A stretch of 64,000 bases of DNA, taken from Arthrobacter agilis. Lineage in GTDB: Bacteria; Actinomycetota; Actinomycetes; Actinomycetales; Micrococcaceae. The notes beneath the pieces are model-generated. The model ran no database searches, was not told where the DNA came from, and saw only the letters and a program-made list of their open reading frames with translations. A program made the translations under genes and the position numbers. Below are positions 1 through 9,318 of this stretch, piece after piece. Location: the NCBI RefSeq assembly GCF_002157505.1, contig NZ_NFSC01000023.1:60824-124823 (forward strand). Reading direction: 5' to 3'. Numbering within the stretch: the stretch's first letter is position 1; each line of letters opens with the position of its first letter.

Positions 1-2
1 TG

Positions 3-452
3 CGTCACCTCGCGAAGGGCCTCGCCGCCGAGGGCCGGACCGTCTTCCTGTCCTCGCACCTGATGTCGGAGATGGCGCTGACGGCGGACCATCTCATCGT
101 CATCGGACGCGGACGCATCATCGCGGACGCCCCGATCCAGTCCATCATCGACGGTCAGGGCAGGGCCCGGGTCCGCGTCCGCGCCGATCGCCCGCACGAC
201 CTCCTCGGGAGCCTCGCCGGGAACGGCGTCACCTCGCAGGTCCTCGAACCGGAGCTGATCGAGATCACCGGCGTGGAACCCCGGCGGATCGCCGAGGTGG
301 CCCTGCGTGAACGCGTCCTCGTGTACGAGCTGACGCCGCTCCAGGTGTCCCTGGAGGACGCCTACATGGAACTGACCCAGACCGAAGTCGAGTACCAGTC
401 GCACAGCCTGCCCAGCGGCAACCAGGGTGCCGCACCAGTGGAAGGACGCTGA
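3..452 (+). CDS. ABC transporter ATP-binding protein, C-terminal part (5' end outside window)
   Basis: This is the last ~149 codons of an ABC ATPase whose start lies left of the window. The H-loop is visible as SSHLMSEM near the beginning, so the Walker motifs and signature are missing only because of the edge. After the H-loop comes the usual regulatory tail of ABC-2 drug or antibiotic exporters, ending about 60 residues after a LEDAYMELT motif typical of that group. The gene stops 2 bases before the permease start, so the two form an operon and almost certainly one exporter. The substrate cannot be read from the sequence. Confidence 0.9.
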   Translation, partial: RHLAKGLAAEGRTVFLSSHLMSEMALTADHLIVIGRGRIIADAPIQSIIDGQGRARVRVRADRPHDLLGSLAGNGVTSQVLEPELIEITGVEPRRIAEVALRERVLVYELTPLQVSLEDAYMELTQTEVEYQSHSLPSGNQGAAPVEGR

Positions 453-454
453 CC

Positions 455-1360
455 ATGGCAACGTCATCATCAACACCTGCACCGGCCCTGTCCGCGCCAG
501 CTCGGCAACGGCCGCGGCAGGATCGGGGCGCAGGACCCGGCGTCACCTTCGGCCGGGTCCTGAAGTCCGAGTGGATCAAGATCACCACGGTCCCCTCGAC
601 CGTCATCCTGATCGCCTGCACCGTGGTCGTGATGGTGGGTCTCGCTGCGCTCTTCGCTTGGTCGCTGACGATCATGGCACAGTCGGTCGGTGACGCGAAC
701 GCCCCGTCGGGTTTCCAGCCGCCGCCGGATGGTCCGGAAAGTGTGGCCGGCCAGGTGCTCACCGTGCCGTCGTCGGGCCTGGCCTTCGGGCAGCTGCTGA
801 TCGCATCGCTCGCTGTGGTCCTGATCGCCAGCGAGTGGACGACCGGCATGATCCGCTCCACCATGATCGCCGTGCCCAAGCGCATCCCGGCCCTCCTGGC
901 CAAGGCGGTCATCATCGCCGGAGTCGCCTTCCTCGTCGGATTCGGCAGCGCCCTGGTGTCCTACCTCGTCGCCCAGCCCATCCTCGCTGGTGAGGACCTC
1001 GGCTTCGCGCTGACCGACGACAACGTTCTGGCCAGCATCATCAACACCGGCACCTTCCTCGCGCTCGTCGCCGTGATCTCCATGGCCATCGGGATCCTGC
1101 TGCGCAACACCGCCGGTGGCGTGGTCACCGCAGTCGGCGTCTTCTTCGTACTGCCGATCATCGTCCAGCTGATCTCGGGCCTGGCCGACTGGATCCCCAA
1201 GGCCGCCCGCTTCCTGCCCGCAGATGCCGGGAACCAGATGGTCGCGATCACGACCGCCGACGACGCCCTGACGCAGTGGGAGGGCGGCCTTGTGATGGGG
1301 GCCTGGGCACTCGTGCTCCTCGTCCTGGCACTGGTCGCCGCGAAGAAGCGGGATGTCTAG
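455..1360 (+). CDS. ABC-2 type transporter permease
   Basis: A 301-residue membrane protein partner of the ATPase just upstream. A Pro/Ala/Arg-rich cytoplasmic N-terminus of about 45 residues is followed by about six hydrophobic segments (near residues 50-75, 105-125, 148-175, 190-215, 225-245 and 275-297), the usual topology of single-domain ABC-2 permeases. The motif SEWTTGMIRSTM after the second segment is characteristic of this family. It ends in a short basic tail. The two-component genes begin 24 bases later in the same direction, so the exporter may be controlled by, or may report to, that sensor. Substrate unknown. Confidence 0.88.
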   Translation: MATSSSTPAPALSAPARQRPRQDRGAGPGVTFGRVLKSEWIKITTVPSTVILIACTVVVMVGLAALFAWSLTIMAQSVGDANAPSGFQPPPDGPESVAGQVLTVPSSGLAFGQLLIASLAVVLIASEWTTGMIRSTMIAVPKRIPALLAKAVIIAGVAFLVGFGSALVSYLVAQPILAGEDLGFALTDDNVLASIINTGTFLALVAVISMAIGILLRNTAGGVVTAVGVFFVLPIIVQLISGLADWIPKAARFLPADAGNQMVAITTADDALTQWEGGLVMGAWALVLLVLALVAAKKRDV

Positions 1361-1384
1361 GCATCCTGGCAACCGGCACCGGTG

Positions 1385-2713
1385 ATGAGTGACGGGCCCC
1401 AGGTGAGGGAGACCGCGGAACGGACGGCCGCGGTCTCCTTCAGTGAACTCAATGCACGTCGGCTTGGCCCCATCCGGCGGTTCTTCCGCAGGCATCCGCG
1501 GGCCATGGACGCCGTCGTCATCCTCGCGTTCCTCATCGCAGCCTTCCCCAACGCGCTGATGATGATCATCGAGCGCGGCAACTGGCTGGCCCTGCCCGCC
1601 GTGGGCCTGGCTGCCGGAGCACTGGCGTTCCGTCGTGACCGGCCACTGCTCGTCCTGGCCTTCCTCGCACTCCTGGATCCACCAGCCAGCTTCCTCACGG
1701 AGGGCGCGGGCAGCGTCGGGGTCGGGACGATGATCGCCCTGTACACGGTTGCCGCGACCTACCCGCTGAGGAAGACCCTGATCGCAGCCGCCGCAGCCAT
1801 TGTGTTGTCCGTCGGAGCGCTCTTCCTCATCCCGCCCGCGATGTTCGCCGAAGCCCCCGGGGTGGTCTGGCTCCTCAGTGGCTTCGTCGTCATGTTCCTC
1901 GCCGTGGCGGTGGGCGTCGGGGTCACGGTGCGGCGCGACCGCGAACACGAGAGCGAGTTGCGTGAGTGGGCGGCGCGGAACGCCGAGCTCGCATCGGCGG
2001 GGGAGCGGAACCGCATCGCACGCGAGATGCACGACGTCGTCGCACACTCGCTCACGGTGATGGTCGCCCTCTCGGACGGCGCCGCCGTCGTGATGAAGCG
2101 GGACCCGGACCGCGCCGTCGCGGTGCTCCGTGAATTGTCGGGCGCCGGACGCACCGCCATCGCCGACATGCGGCGCGTCCTCGGGGTACTTCGCGCGGAG
2201 GCCGGCACGGACTCGCTCGAACCCCTGCCGGCGTCGAGTTCGTTGGCGCAGCTCCTCGACGGCTTCCGCGCCGCGGGCCTGCCGTTGCGGGTAACCACCA
2301 GTGGGCCACGACTGCCCGACGATCCCGCTTTCCAGCTCACCGTGTACCGGATTCTGCAGGAGTCACTGACGAACGTCCTGCGGTACGGCAAGGGGGTTAC
2401 GCTGGTCGACATCTCGATCATCAGGACGGGTGACTGCGTGTCCCTGCGCGTCGCCGACGACGGCCGGGGCGCCATGGGCCCGGTGGTATCGCTCGGATCG
2501 GGGCAGGGCATCGCGGGCATGCGCGAGCGCGCCGCCATCTACTCGGGCTCGGTCGAATGCGGCAGCCGTCCCTCGGGCGGCTGGACAGTGGACGTGCAAC
2601 TGACAGTGCCCGACGCCTACGGCGGAGCGGGCAACCAACGGGGGAAGGACAAACATGACCATGCACAGCATGTTGGGCACGCCGGGCACGCCCATCAGGG
2701 TCCTGCTCGCTGA
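1385..2713 (+). CDS. Two-component sensor histidine kinase (NarL/DesK type)
   Basis: About 442 residues. The N-terminal half has roughly five hydrophobic segments (residues 40-185) and no large extracellular domain, suggesting membrane-stress or intramembrane sensing. The HisKA_3 dimerisation box is clear (RIAREMHDVVAHS, His near 217), followed by the HATPase domain with the N-box RILQESLTNVLRYG and the GxG region DDGRGAMG. A GTG lies directly before the ATG; I chose the ATG. The reading frame continues about 59 bases into the response regulator gene, giving a His/Gly-rich tail (HDHAQHVGHAGHAHQ). This overlap probably couples translation of the pair. Confidence 0.92.
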   Translation: MSDGPQVRETAERTAAVSFSELNARRLGPIRRFFRRHPRAMDAVVILAFLIAAFPNALMMIIERGNWLALPAVGLAAGALAFRRDRPLLVLAFLALLDPPASFLTEGAGSVGVGTMIALYTVAATYPLRKTLIAAAAAIVLSVGALFLIPPAMFAEAPGVVWLLSGFVVMFLAVAVGVGVTVRRDREHESELREWAARNAELASAGERNRIAREMHDVVAHSLTVMVALSDGAAVVMKRDPDRAVAVLRELSGAGRTAIADMRRVLGVLRAEAGTDSLEPLPASSSLAQLLDGFRAAGLPLRVTTSGPRLPDDPAFQLTVYRILQESLTNVLRYGKGVTLVDISIIRTGDCVSLRVADDGRGAMGPVVSLGSGQGIAGMRERAAIYSGSVECGSRPSGGWTVDVQLTVPDAYGGAGNQRGKDKHDHAQHVGHAGHAHQGPAR

Positions 2714-3362
2714 CGACCAACCACTGCTGAGGATGGGCTTCCGGCTCATCCTCGAGGGCGAGCCGGACCTGGTGATCGCCGGGGAGGCCTCCACGGGAAG
2801 TGAGGCCGTCCGCCTTGCCGCGGAACTGTCACCCGACGTCGTGCTGATGGATGTGCGGATGCCGCAGGGCGACGGTATCGAGGCCACACGCCACATCACA
2901 GCGTCGGGTTCGCCTGTGCGCATCATCATCCTGACCACCTTCGATCTCGACGAATACGCGTTCGCAGGGCTGCAGGCGGGCGCGTCGGCGTTCCTGCTGA
3001 AGGACGTGGCGCCCGAGGACCTGGTGCACGCGGTGCGGGTCGTTGCCAGCGGTGATGCCGTCGTCGCCCCGCGCGTCACCCAGCGGCTGCTGGAGACCTA
3101 CGTCCGGTCGCTTCCGCCGGCGCACGCAGCGACGGTGCCGGACAGGCGGCTGGCCGGGCTGACCCCGAGGGAGCGCGAAGTGCTCGAAGCCATCGCCGAG
3201 GGTCTGTCGAATGCCGAACTCGCCGCGCGATTCTTCCTCTCGGAAGCGACCATCAAGACGCACGTCCGGCGGATCCTCACGAAGCTGGACCTGCGCGACC
3301 GCGTGCAGGCCGTGGTGTACGCCTACGAGAACGGGATCGTGGTGCCGGGACCAGCGCACTGA
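2655..3362 (+). CDS. Response regulator, NarL/LuxR family
   Basis: A 235-residue DNA-binding regulator, partner of the overlapping kinase. The receiver domain (about 13-130) shows the acidic pair D20-D21, the phospho-acceptor D66 in LMDVRMP, the conserved Thr in ILTTFD and the Lys in LLKDV. A LuxR-type helix-turn-helix fills residues ~165-230 (LTPREREVLEAIAEGLSN, then SEATIKTHVRRIL). The start is supported by GGAAGGAC 8 bases upstream. By context it likely regulates the ABC exporter operon, as do many actinobacterial LiaRS/DesKR-like pairs; this is inferred. Transcription ends at the hairpin at 3484. Confidence 0.95.
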   Translation: MTMHSMLGTPGTPIRVLLADDQPLLRMGFRLILEGEPDLVIAGEASTGSEAVRLAAELSPDVVLMDVRMPQGDGIEATRHITASGSPVRIIILTTFDLDEYAFAGLQAGASAFLLKDVAPEDLVHAVRVVASGDAVVAPRVTQRLLETYVRSLPPAHAATVPDRRLAGLTPREREVLEAIAEGLSNAELAARFFLSEATIKTHVRRILTKLDLRDRVQAVVYAYENGIVVPGPAH

Positions 3363-3483
3363 CACTCTAGGCCCTGCGATCGGGCCAGGGCTGGGGAGCC
3401 GGTCCCCGACCCTACCATCGGAGCCGCAGAGTCGGCCTGCCGTCCGGCCTGCGGGTGAGCTATGAGGCGGAACGGTGAACGGA

Positions 3484-3533
3484 CCGGGGCCCGGGCGGGT
3501 ACCTGTGCTGCAAGGCGTCCGCCCGGGCCCCGG
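3484..3533. terminator. Bidirectional hairpin terminator between convergent genes
   Basis: A perfect 15-bp stem (CCGGGGCCCGGGCGG pairing with its complement at 3519-3533) with a 20-base loop. On the + strand it is followed by GTTTCCTT. It lies between the response regulator (+) and the coiled-coil gene (-), so it can stop both. Confidence 0.8.
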
Positions 3534-3561
3534 GTTTCCTTCTGCTGTCGGAGACAGGCGA

Positions 3562-5886
3562 TCAGGCGACGCAGCCGCCCAGGAGGATCTGTCCGTCGAT
3601 GGCGGCAATCTGCTTCTGCACGTCACCGAGCTTGGTCTGCAGCCCTGCCACAGTCACCTTCTGGGCGGCGATAGTGTCCTTGTTCGACTTTTTCTGTGCT
3701 TCGAGGTTGCGCAGAACCGCCTGGGCATCGGTGACCTGCTTGTCGAGGGCAGTGAGTTGGCTCTGCAGGCTCGAGAGTGCGGCTTCCGTCGCACTGATGT
3801 CCTCGTTAAGCTTGTTCAGCTGGCCAAGCAGCGGGGCGACACGGTCCTGAAGGGCTTGGACCTCGTTCTCCTTGGTGGTGATCTGGGCGTTGAGTCCGGC
3901 GAGGCTCGCCACGAGCTTGTCGATGTCGACGTTGAGCTGCGTGATGTCGCCCTGCTTAGCCGTGACCGTTGCGGCGGCGCTGTCGGCCGCAGCCTGAAGC
4001 AGTGGCAGGCGATCCTTCAGGCCCGTGAGTTCGACATTCTTCGCGTCGACGGCCTTCGACGCATCAGCAAAGGCGCCCTGGGCTTTGACCAGGTCTCCCT
4101 GCAGTCCCTCGAGCACCACCTTCTGCGCCGCAATGGCTTCCTGGGCTTCGGCGGCTCCCTCTGTCAGACCCGGAAGCTCGGCCACGAGGTCGGCCACCAC
4201 CGTTTCCTGCGCCTTCACCGCATCCGTCGCCGACGTTGCGGCTGTCTGGAGCGCCGGAAGCTGGCCCTGCAGGGCACTCAGTTCTCCCTGCTTAGCGGTG
4301 GCCGCGGCGTTGGCATTGGTCAGTGCCGTCGTCAGGGCGGGAAGCTGGCCCTGGAGGGTCTTGATCTCCGCCTCCTTCGTGGCGACCGCCGTATTCGCGG
4401 ATGTCAGTGTTGCCTGCAACGGGGCCGCCTGCAGCTGGAGGGCGCTGCTCTCTTTCTGCTTCGCCAGCAGCTGCGTGTTGAGGGTGTCGACCTGGTTCTG
4501 CAGGGTTGTGAGGTCGCCCTGCAGTCCTGAGATCGATGCGTTTTTGTCGGTGATTTGGGCATTCACCGCGTCGAGTTCCTTCTGCTTCGCGGCACGCAGT
4601 GCTTCAAGGTCCTTCTTGCTGTTGCCATTGCCGTTGGCGTTCTCGATCCGCTTGGTCAGCGACGCGATCTCGCCCTCCAGCGTTGTCTTTTGAGTTTGGA
4701 GCGTGGTGAGCTCGCCCTGTGCCTTTGTCAGTTCAGCCTGCTTCGCTGTGACTGCAGCCTTTGCCGCTGTGATCTGAGTGTTCAGGGTGGCGATCTGTTC
4801 GTCGAGGGAGGTGATGGCAGCGGTGTTCGCAGCGACGGCATCCGCAGCCTTCTGGGCATCGCCCTGAAGCGCGACGAGTTGCTTCTTCGCCGTGTCGATG
4901 TCGGCATTCTTTGCGATGACCGCAGCGGCTGCCTGGTCCGCGACGCTCTGAAGCGTCGTGAGCTGACCCTTCGCTGCAACGATCGCCGCTTCCTGTCCGG
5001 TCACCGCGTCGGTTGCCGTCGTTGCGTCCGCCTGGCGCTTCGTGAGTTCGTTCTTCGCTGCGACGATCGCTGCCTTCTGTGCATCAAGGTCCGTCTGGGC
5101 GGTCGCGCCTGCAGCGACGAGGCTTTCGAGCTTCGCCTCGGCGTCGGTGACCGTCTGTGCTGCGGCGGTGACTTCCGCAGCAGCGTCCTCTGCGGTGGTG
5201 TTCAGGGTGGTGAGTTCGCCCTCGGCCTCCGCGATAGCAGCTTTCTGGTTGGCCAGGTCGCCGGCAGCCTCGGTGGCGGCGGTTTCGAGCGCAACCAGCT
5301 CTTCCTTCGCTGTCACAAGTGCTTTCTGCTGGGCTGCCAGGTCTGCCTCCACCGCAGCTGCCTTATCCTTCAGTGCAGCGGAATCGGCCCGCGCCTCGGC
5401 CAACTCGTCCTGGACGGAAGCCAGTTCGGCCTTCTTGCCGTCCCGCTGCTCGGTGAGATTCGCCACGGCCGCCTCCGCATCCTTGATCGCTGCGGCGGTG
5501 CTTGCCTGATCGGTTACGAGAATTGCGAGCGAGTCTTGTGCAGCCGTAATGTCCTTGTCGAGCTGGGCGCCCTCCGCCTCCAAATCGGCAATTGCTTTGA
5601 TCTGCGCCTTAAGGGAGTCGGCGGTCGTCTGAAGAACCGCGCGTTCGGTCTGCAGCTTCGTAATGATCTCGGCGTTCTTGCGGGCTGCGGCCTTGAGGAG
5701 GTTTTCCTGGACGGTGCCGCGGTGTGCCAACTGGTTGACAACACCGTTGCAGATTCCCGATACGGGGGCGGTGGTGGCAGCCGACGCCTGCGGGGCGAGG
5801 ACCAGCATGCTGGTCAGGACTCCCGGCAGGATCACAGCGCTGGCAACGCGACGGACAAGGACGGATTTCGCGTTGATATCGCGCAA
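3562..5886 (-). CDS. Secreted long coiled-coil protein (774 aa) with terminal cysteines
   Basis: Not a family I can name. Residues 1-36 form a Sec signal peptide with cleavage after PQASA. The mature chain is almost entirely Ala/Gln/Leu/Thr/Lys-rich heptad sequence (about residues 60-760), with recurring phrases such as LTTLQ, ALQGQLPAL and AKQGELSALQ, so it is predicted to be a very long alpha-helical rod or hairpin. The only two mature cysteines are C46, just after the signal peptide, and C772, three residues from the end. There is no transmembrane anchor, LPXTG or peptidoglycan-binding domain. The TTG start is supported by AGGAG five bases upstream. A surface spacer, filament or cell-wall-associated role is possible but unproven. 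Confidence 0.82.
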   Translation of the reverse strand: MRDINAKSVLVRRVASAVILPGVLTSMLVLAPQASAATTAPVSGICNGVVNQLAHRGTVQENLLKAAARKNAEIITKLQTERAVLQTTADSLKAQIKAIADLEAEGAQLDKDITAAQDSLAILVTDQASTAAAIKDAEAAVANLTEQRDGKKAELASVQDELAEARADSAALKDKAAAVEADLAAQQKALVTAKEELVALETAATEAAGDLANQKAAIAEAEGELTTLNTTAEDAAAEVTAAAQTVTDAEAKLESLVAAGATAQTDLDAQKAAIVAAKNELTKRQADATTATDAVTGQEAAIVAAKGQLTTLQSVADQAAAAVIAKNADIDTAKKQLVALQGDAQKAADAVAANTAAITSLDEQIATLNTQITAAKAAVTAKQAELTKAQGELTTLQTQKTTLEGEIASLTKRIENANGNGNSKKDLEALRAAKQKELDAVNAQITDKNASISGLQGDLTTLQNQVDTLNTQLLAKQKESSALQLQAAPLQATLTSANTAVATKEAEIKTLQGQLPALTTALTNANAAATAKQGELSALQGQLPALQTAATSATDAVKAQETVVADLVAELPGLTEGAAEAQEAIAAQKVVLEGLQGDLVKAQGAFADASKAVDAKNVELTGLKDRLPLLQAAADSAAATVTAKQGDITQLNVDIDKLVASLAGLNAQITTKENEVQALQDRVAPLLGQLNKLNEDISATEAALSSLQSQLTALDKQVTDAQAVLRNLEAQKKSNKDTIAAQKVTVAGLQTKLGDVQKQIAAIDGQILLGGCVA

Positions 5887-6127
5887 GACTACTCCTGGAG
5901 ACCTAAAGGGAACGTGGGGGTTACGTCCAGAAATGTACGGAGATTAGTTGCGCGGAGACACAGTATTCCTTACCCCTACTTTTCACTGGGTACTCGTTTT
6001 CGAGCCCATTAACTACCCGTTCCCGCGCAATCTGCGGAAATTAGGAGTACTGGAGGGCCGACCGCAGCTGTGGACCGGCACCGTGATCGGCGGGGGTGCC
6101 GTCGACAGGGTCTGATTGAATCGGGGG

Positions 6128-7405
6128 ATGAGCACTCCAGCGCACATCCAGGACCTCGGCGCCTATGTGGCGGCGTCCCCGTCGAGCTTCCATGCCGTAG
6201 CAGAGGCCGGGCGGCGGCTCACCGCAGCAGGATTCCGCCAGCTGGCGGAGCAGGACGCCTGGGAGGGCGGTGCCGGTCGTTTCTACGTCATCCGTGACGG
6301 TGCGCTGATTGCCTGGTCCGTCCCCGACGATGCCGGCCCCACGACGGCGTTCCACATCCTCGGCGCCCACACCGATTCACCGTCGTTCAAGCTCAAGCCC
6401 AAGCCCACCACGGGCAAGTACGGCTGGCTGCAGGCCGGTGTCGAGGTCTACGGGGGGCCTCTGCTGAATTCGTGGCTCGACCGGGAACTCGCCCTCGCGG
6501 GCCGCCTGACGCTGCACGACGGCAGCGACCACCTGGTATCCACCGGACCGCTGCTGCGGTTCCCGCAGCTCGCCATCCACCTGGACCGCGCGGTGAACGA
6601 TGGCTTGGCGCTGGACAAGCAGCGCCACATGAACCCCGTCTGGGGCCTCGGCAACCCGGCGGACGCTGACCTCCTCGGACTGCTCGCCGCGCGTGCCGGC
6701 GTGGACCCGCGCGAGATCGGCGGGTTCGACGTCGTCGTCGCCGACACCCAGGAACCGCGGGTTTTCGGTGCGCAGGACGAGTTCTTCGCTTCCGGGCGAC
6801 TGGACAACCTCTCGTCGGTGCACGCCGGGCTCACGGCGCTGATCGACCCTGCCGGGGGTCCCGCTGACGGGCCGATTGCGGTCCTCGCGGCCTTCGACCA
6901 CGAGGAGGTTGGCAGCGGATCCCGCTCCGGCGCCAGCGGACCCTTCCTCGAGGACATGCTGCTGCGCATCTCGCTCGGCCTCGGGGCCGGGACGGAGGAG
7001 CGCCTGCGAGCCCTGGCGTCGTCGTTCTGCGTATCAGCCGATGCCGGCCATGCCGTCCACCCCAACTATGCGGAGCGGCACGACCCGGTGAACCTGCCGG
7101 TGCTCAACGGCGGACCGCTGCTCAAGATCAACGCCAACCAGCGCTACACCACCGACGCGCCGGGTGCCGCCTTCTGGGCTGCACTGTGCCGCAGCAGCGG
7201 CGTGCCCTACCAGGAGTTCGTCTCCAACAACGGGGTGCCGTGCGGTTCCACCATCGGTCCTCTGACGGCCACGCGCCTGGGCATCCGCACGGTCGACGTC
7301 GGGACGCCCCTGCTGTCGATGCATTCGGCACGTGAACTGTGCGGCGTGGAGGACCCCGGGCACCTCGCGACGGCCACGACCGCATTCTTCCGCGGCGGGC
7401 AGTAG
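6128..7405 (+). CDS. M18 family aminopeptidase (aspartyl aminopeptidase type)
   Basis: A 425-residue cytosolic di-zinc aminopeptidase that removes N-terminal, preferably acidic, residues from peptides. Visible metal-site motifs are GAHTDSPSFK (H81, D83), the FDHEEVGSGSRSGA stretch with its Glu pair, and a C-terminal SMHSARELCG containing the last histidine ligand. Length matches bacterial M18 enzymes (about 420-430). An in-frame TTG sits 12 bases upstream, but MSTPAHIQDL at this ATG fits the family start better. It is a single gene with the rpsF promoter region behind it. Confidence 0.93.
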   Translation: MSTPAHIQDLGAYVAASPSSFHAVAEAGRRLTAAGFRQLAEQDAWEGGAGRFYVIRDGALIAWSVPDDAGPTTAFHILGAHTDSPSFKLKPKPTTGKYGWLQAGVEVYGGPLLNSWLDRELALAGRLTLHDGSDHLVSTGPLLRFPQLAIHLDRAVNDGLALDKQRHMNPVWGLGNPADADLLGLLAARAGVDPREIGGFDVVVADTQEPRVFGAQDEFFASGRLDNLSSVHAGLTALIDPAGGPADGPIAVLAAFDHEEVGSGSRSGASGPFLEDMLLRISLGLGAGTEERLRALASSFCVSADAGHAVHPNYAERHDPVNLPVLNGGPLLKINANQRYTTDAPGAAFWAALCRSSGVPYQEFVSNNGVPCGSTIGPLTATRLGIRTVDVGTPLLSMHSARELCGVEDPGHLATATTAFFRGGQ

Positions 7406-7527
7406 GCGCGGGCCGGCGTCGTCCCCAGGAGTTCGTCGCCGGCCAATCGTCCGGTAACATTGATACGTCTGTGCCACAGCCGGTCGGCGGTAAATACCGC
7501 GGACGGCGGCCGGATCAACGCTAAAGA

Positions 7528-7572
7528 ACCTCCTGTTGCGGAAAGACCGCGACCGTTCAGCCCAGAGGAGGT
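7528..7572 (+). promoter_or_regulatory. rpsF leader with sequestered Shine-Dalgarno (candidate S6:S18 autoregulatory element)
   Basis: ACCTCCT at 7528-7534 is exactly complementary to AGGAGGT at 7566-7572, the Shine-Dalgarno of rpsF. Between them lies a small hairpin, GCGG (7538-7541), AAAGA loop, CCGC (7547-7550). The fold would hide the ribosome-binding site. Autoregulatory S6:S18-binding leaders of rpsF-rpsR operons are known in many bacteria, and both proteins are encoded here, so this is a good candidate for feedback control. Binding is inferred. Confidence 0.55.
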
Positions 7573-7582
7573 GGGTTCACAC

Positions 7583-7888
7583 ATGCGTGCATATGAATTG
7601 ATGGTAATCATCGACCCCGACGTCGAGGAACGCTCCATCGACCCAACACTCGAGAAGTTCCTGAATGTCGTCCGCAATGGCGGCGGCACCGTGGACAAGG
7701 TGGATATCTGGGGACGCCGGCGCCTTGCGTACGAGATCCAGAAGAAGACCGAGGGCATCTACGCCGTCGTCAACTTCACCGCGACCCCGGCCGTGGCTTC
7801 CGAGCTCGACCGCCAGCTGAGCCTCAACGAGACGATCATGCGCACCAAGATCATCCGCCCCGAGGAACAGAAGGTTTCCGCCGAATAA
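7583..7888 (+). CDS. rpsF: 30S ribosomal protein S6
   Basis: A 101-residue protein of the 30S platform that pairs with S18. It begins [13 protein letters not shown], the canonical S6 start, and contains [19 protein letters not shown] and the [10 protein letters not shown] helix. The frame is open for 41 codons further upstream, but the strong AGAGGAGGTG 10 bases before this ATG fixes the start. First gene of rpsF-ssb-rpsR-rplI. Confidence 0.97.
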   Translation: MRAYELMVIIDPDVEERSIDPTLEKFLNVVRNGGGTVDKVDIWGRRRLAYEIQKKTEGIYAVVNFTATPAVASELDRQLSLNETIMRTKIIRPEEQKVSAE

Positions 7889-7948
7889 TTTCGGCAGATC
7901 CCTCATCCATCCACCCCGCTCCGGCGGGTAGGAACTCAAGGAGGCACC

Positions 7949-8506
7949 ATGGCAGGCGAAACAGTCATCACGGTGATCGGCAACCTCACCAACGACCCCG
8001 AACTGCGGTTCACGCCGTCGGGATCGGCAGTTGCCAACTTCACCATCGCGTCCACTCCTCGCACCTTCGATCGCCAGACCAATGACTGGAAGGACGGCGA
8101 AACGCTGTTCCTCCGTGCATCGGTGTGGCGTGAGGCTGCGGAGAACGTTGCCGAGACTCTGACCAAGGGAACCCGTGTGGTTGCCCAGGGCCGACTCAAG
8201 TCACGTTCGTACGACACCAAAGAGGGCGAAAAGCGCACCGTCATGGAGCTCGAGGTGGACGAGATCGGTCCATCCCTGCGCTATGCATCGGCGAAGGTCA
8301 CGCGTACCCAGCGCTCAGGCGGCGGGAACGGCGGCGGCTTCGGCGGCAACTCGGGTGGAAACTCCGGTGGCAACGGTTCGAACTCCGGTTCGGGCTGGGG
8401 CGGCGGACAGCCGGCCCAGCAGCCTGCGGAAGACCCCTGGGGTGCTCCCTCGGGTGGCAACTCGCAGGGCTGGGGCAACGGCGCCGACTCCGAGCCTCCC
8501 TTCTAG
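7949..8506 (+). CDS. ssb: Single-stranded DNA-binding protein
   Basis: A 185-residue SSB that coats single-stranded DNA in replication and repair. The OB-fold occupies residues 1-110 (start [20 protein letters not shown]), followed by a Gly/Asn/Ser-rich linker (about 115-155) and the acidic tip ending DSEPPF, which recruits partner proteins. A GGAGG lies upstream of the ATG. Its place between rpsF and rpsR is the standard bacterial arrangement. Confidence 0.97.
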   Translation: MAGETVITVIGNLTNDPELRFTPSGSAVANFTIASTPRTFDRQTNDWKDGETLFLRASVWREAAENVAETLTKGTRVVAQGRLKSRSYDTKEGEKRTVMELEVDEIGPSLRYASAKVTRTQRSGGGNGGGFGGNSGGNSGGNGSNSGSGWGGGQPAQQPAEDPWGAPSGGNSQGWGNGADSEPPF

Positions 8507-8612
8507 GTAGCAGGTTCCGTTCCCGGAACCCCTGCCGCAGTTCCGCAAGGAACTGGTACTTCCCATCCCGCAGAATCGTTCTGCGGGCTCCAACAGAAAA
8601 AGGAGCACCACG

Positions 8613-8852
8613 ATGGCTAAGGCTGAACTCCGTAAGCCCAAACCAAAGTCCAACCCCTTGAAGGCCGCTGACGTCACCGTCATCGACTACAAGGACGTAG
8701 CCCTGCTGCGTAAGTTCATTTCCGATCGCGGAAAGATCCGTGCCCGTCGCGTCACCGGTGTGACCGTGCAGGAGCAGCGCAAGATCGCCCAGGCAATCAA
8801 GAACGCCCGCGAAGTTGCACTCCTGCCGTACTCCGGCGCTGGCCGCGGCTAG
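8613..8852 (+). CDS. rpsR: 30S ribosomal protein S18
   Basis: A 79-residue basic S18, partner of S6. Typical core: [20 protein letters not shown] then [24 protein letters not shown]. It has no cysteines, so it is a zinc-independent (C-minus) form. AAAAGGAGCACC precedes the ATG. The 106-base ssb-rpsR gap holds GGTTCCGTTCCCGGAACC, a small inverted repeat near 8514. Confidence 0.97.
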   Translation: MAKAELRKPKPKSNPLKAADVTVIDYKDVALLRKFISDRGKIRARRVTGVTVQEQRKIAQAIKNAREVALLPYSGAGRG

Positions 8853-8867
8853 GGAAAGGGACACACT

Positions 8868-9317
8868 ATGTCGAAGCTCATTCTGACCCAGGAAGTCACC
8901 GGACTCGGTGCAGCAGGCGACGTCGTCGAGGTGAAGAACGGTTACGCACGTAACTACCTTCTGCCCCGCGGCTTCGCCCTGATGTGGAGCAAGGGTGGCG
9001 AGAAGCAGGTCGATTCGATCAAGGCTGCCCGTTCCGCCCGCGAGCACGCATCGCTCGAGGACGCCCAGCGCCAGGCCGCCGCACTGTCGGCGAAGCCCGT
9101 CACCCTGACTGTCAAGGCGGGTGGCTCCGGCCGCCTGTTCGGCACCGTCAAGGCCGACGACGTCGCGAAGGCCGTCGAGGCCGCCGGCCTCGGCAAGATC
9201 GACAAGCGCAAGGTCGAACTGCCGGCTCACATCAAGTCGGTCGGTTCGTACCAGGCCAACGTCCGTCTCCACGAGGACGTAGCAGCAGTCATCGACCTGG
9301 ACGTCGTCGCCAGCTGA
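8868..9317 (+). CDS. rplI: 50S ribosomal protein L9
   Basis: A 149-residue L9 with the N-terminal rRNA-binding domain ([33 protein letters not shown] region), long central helix, and C-terminal domain ending in [23 protein letters not shown] upstream of the ATG. Last gene of the ribosomal operon; the 54-bp repeats and a terminator follow. Confidence 0.97.
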   Translation: MSKLILTQEVTGLGAAGDVVEVKNGYARNYLLPRGFALMWSKGGEKQVDSIKAARSAREHASLEDAQRQAAALSAKPVTLTVKAGGSGRLFGTVKADDVAKAVEAAGLGKIDKRKVELPAHIKSVGSYQANVRLHEDVAAVIDLDVVAS

Positions 9318-9318
9318 A

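Noticed and set aside
3475..6012. Two long plus-strand frames opposite the coiled-coil gene
   Set aside because: Their repeated LQ/LR/CG-rich pattern is the mirror of the coiled-coil repeats. The minus-strand product has a signal peptide, heptads and a ribosome-binding site.
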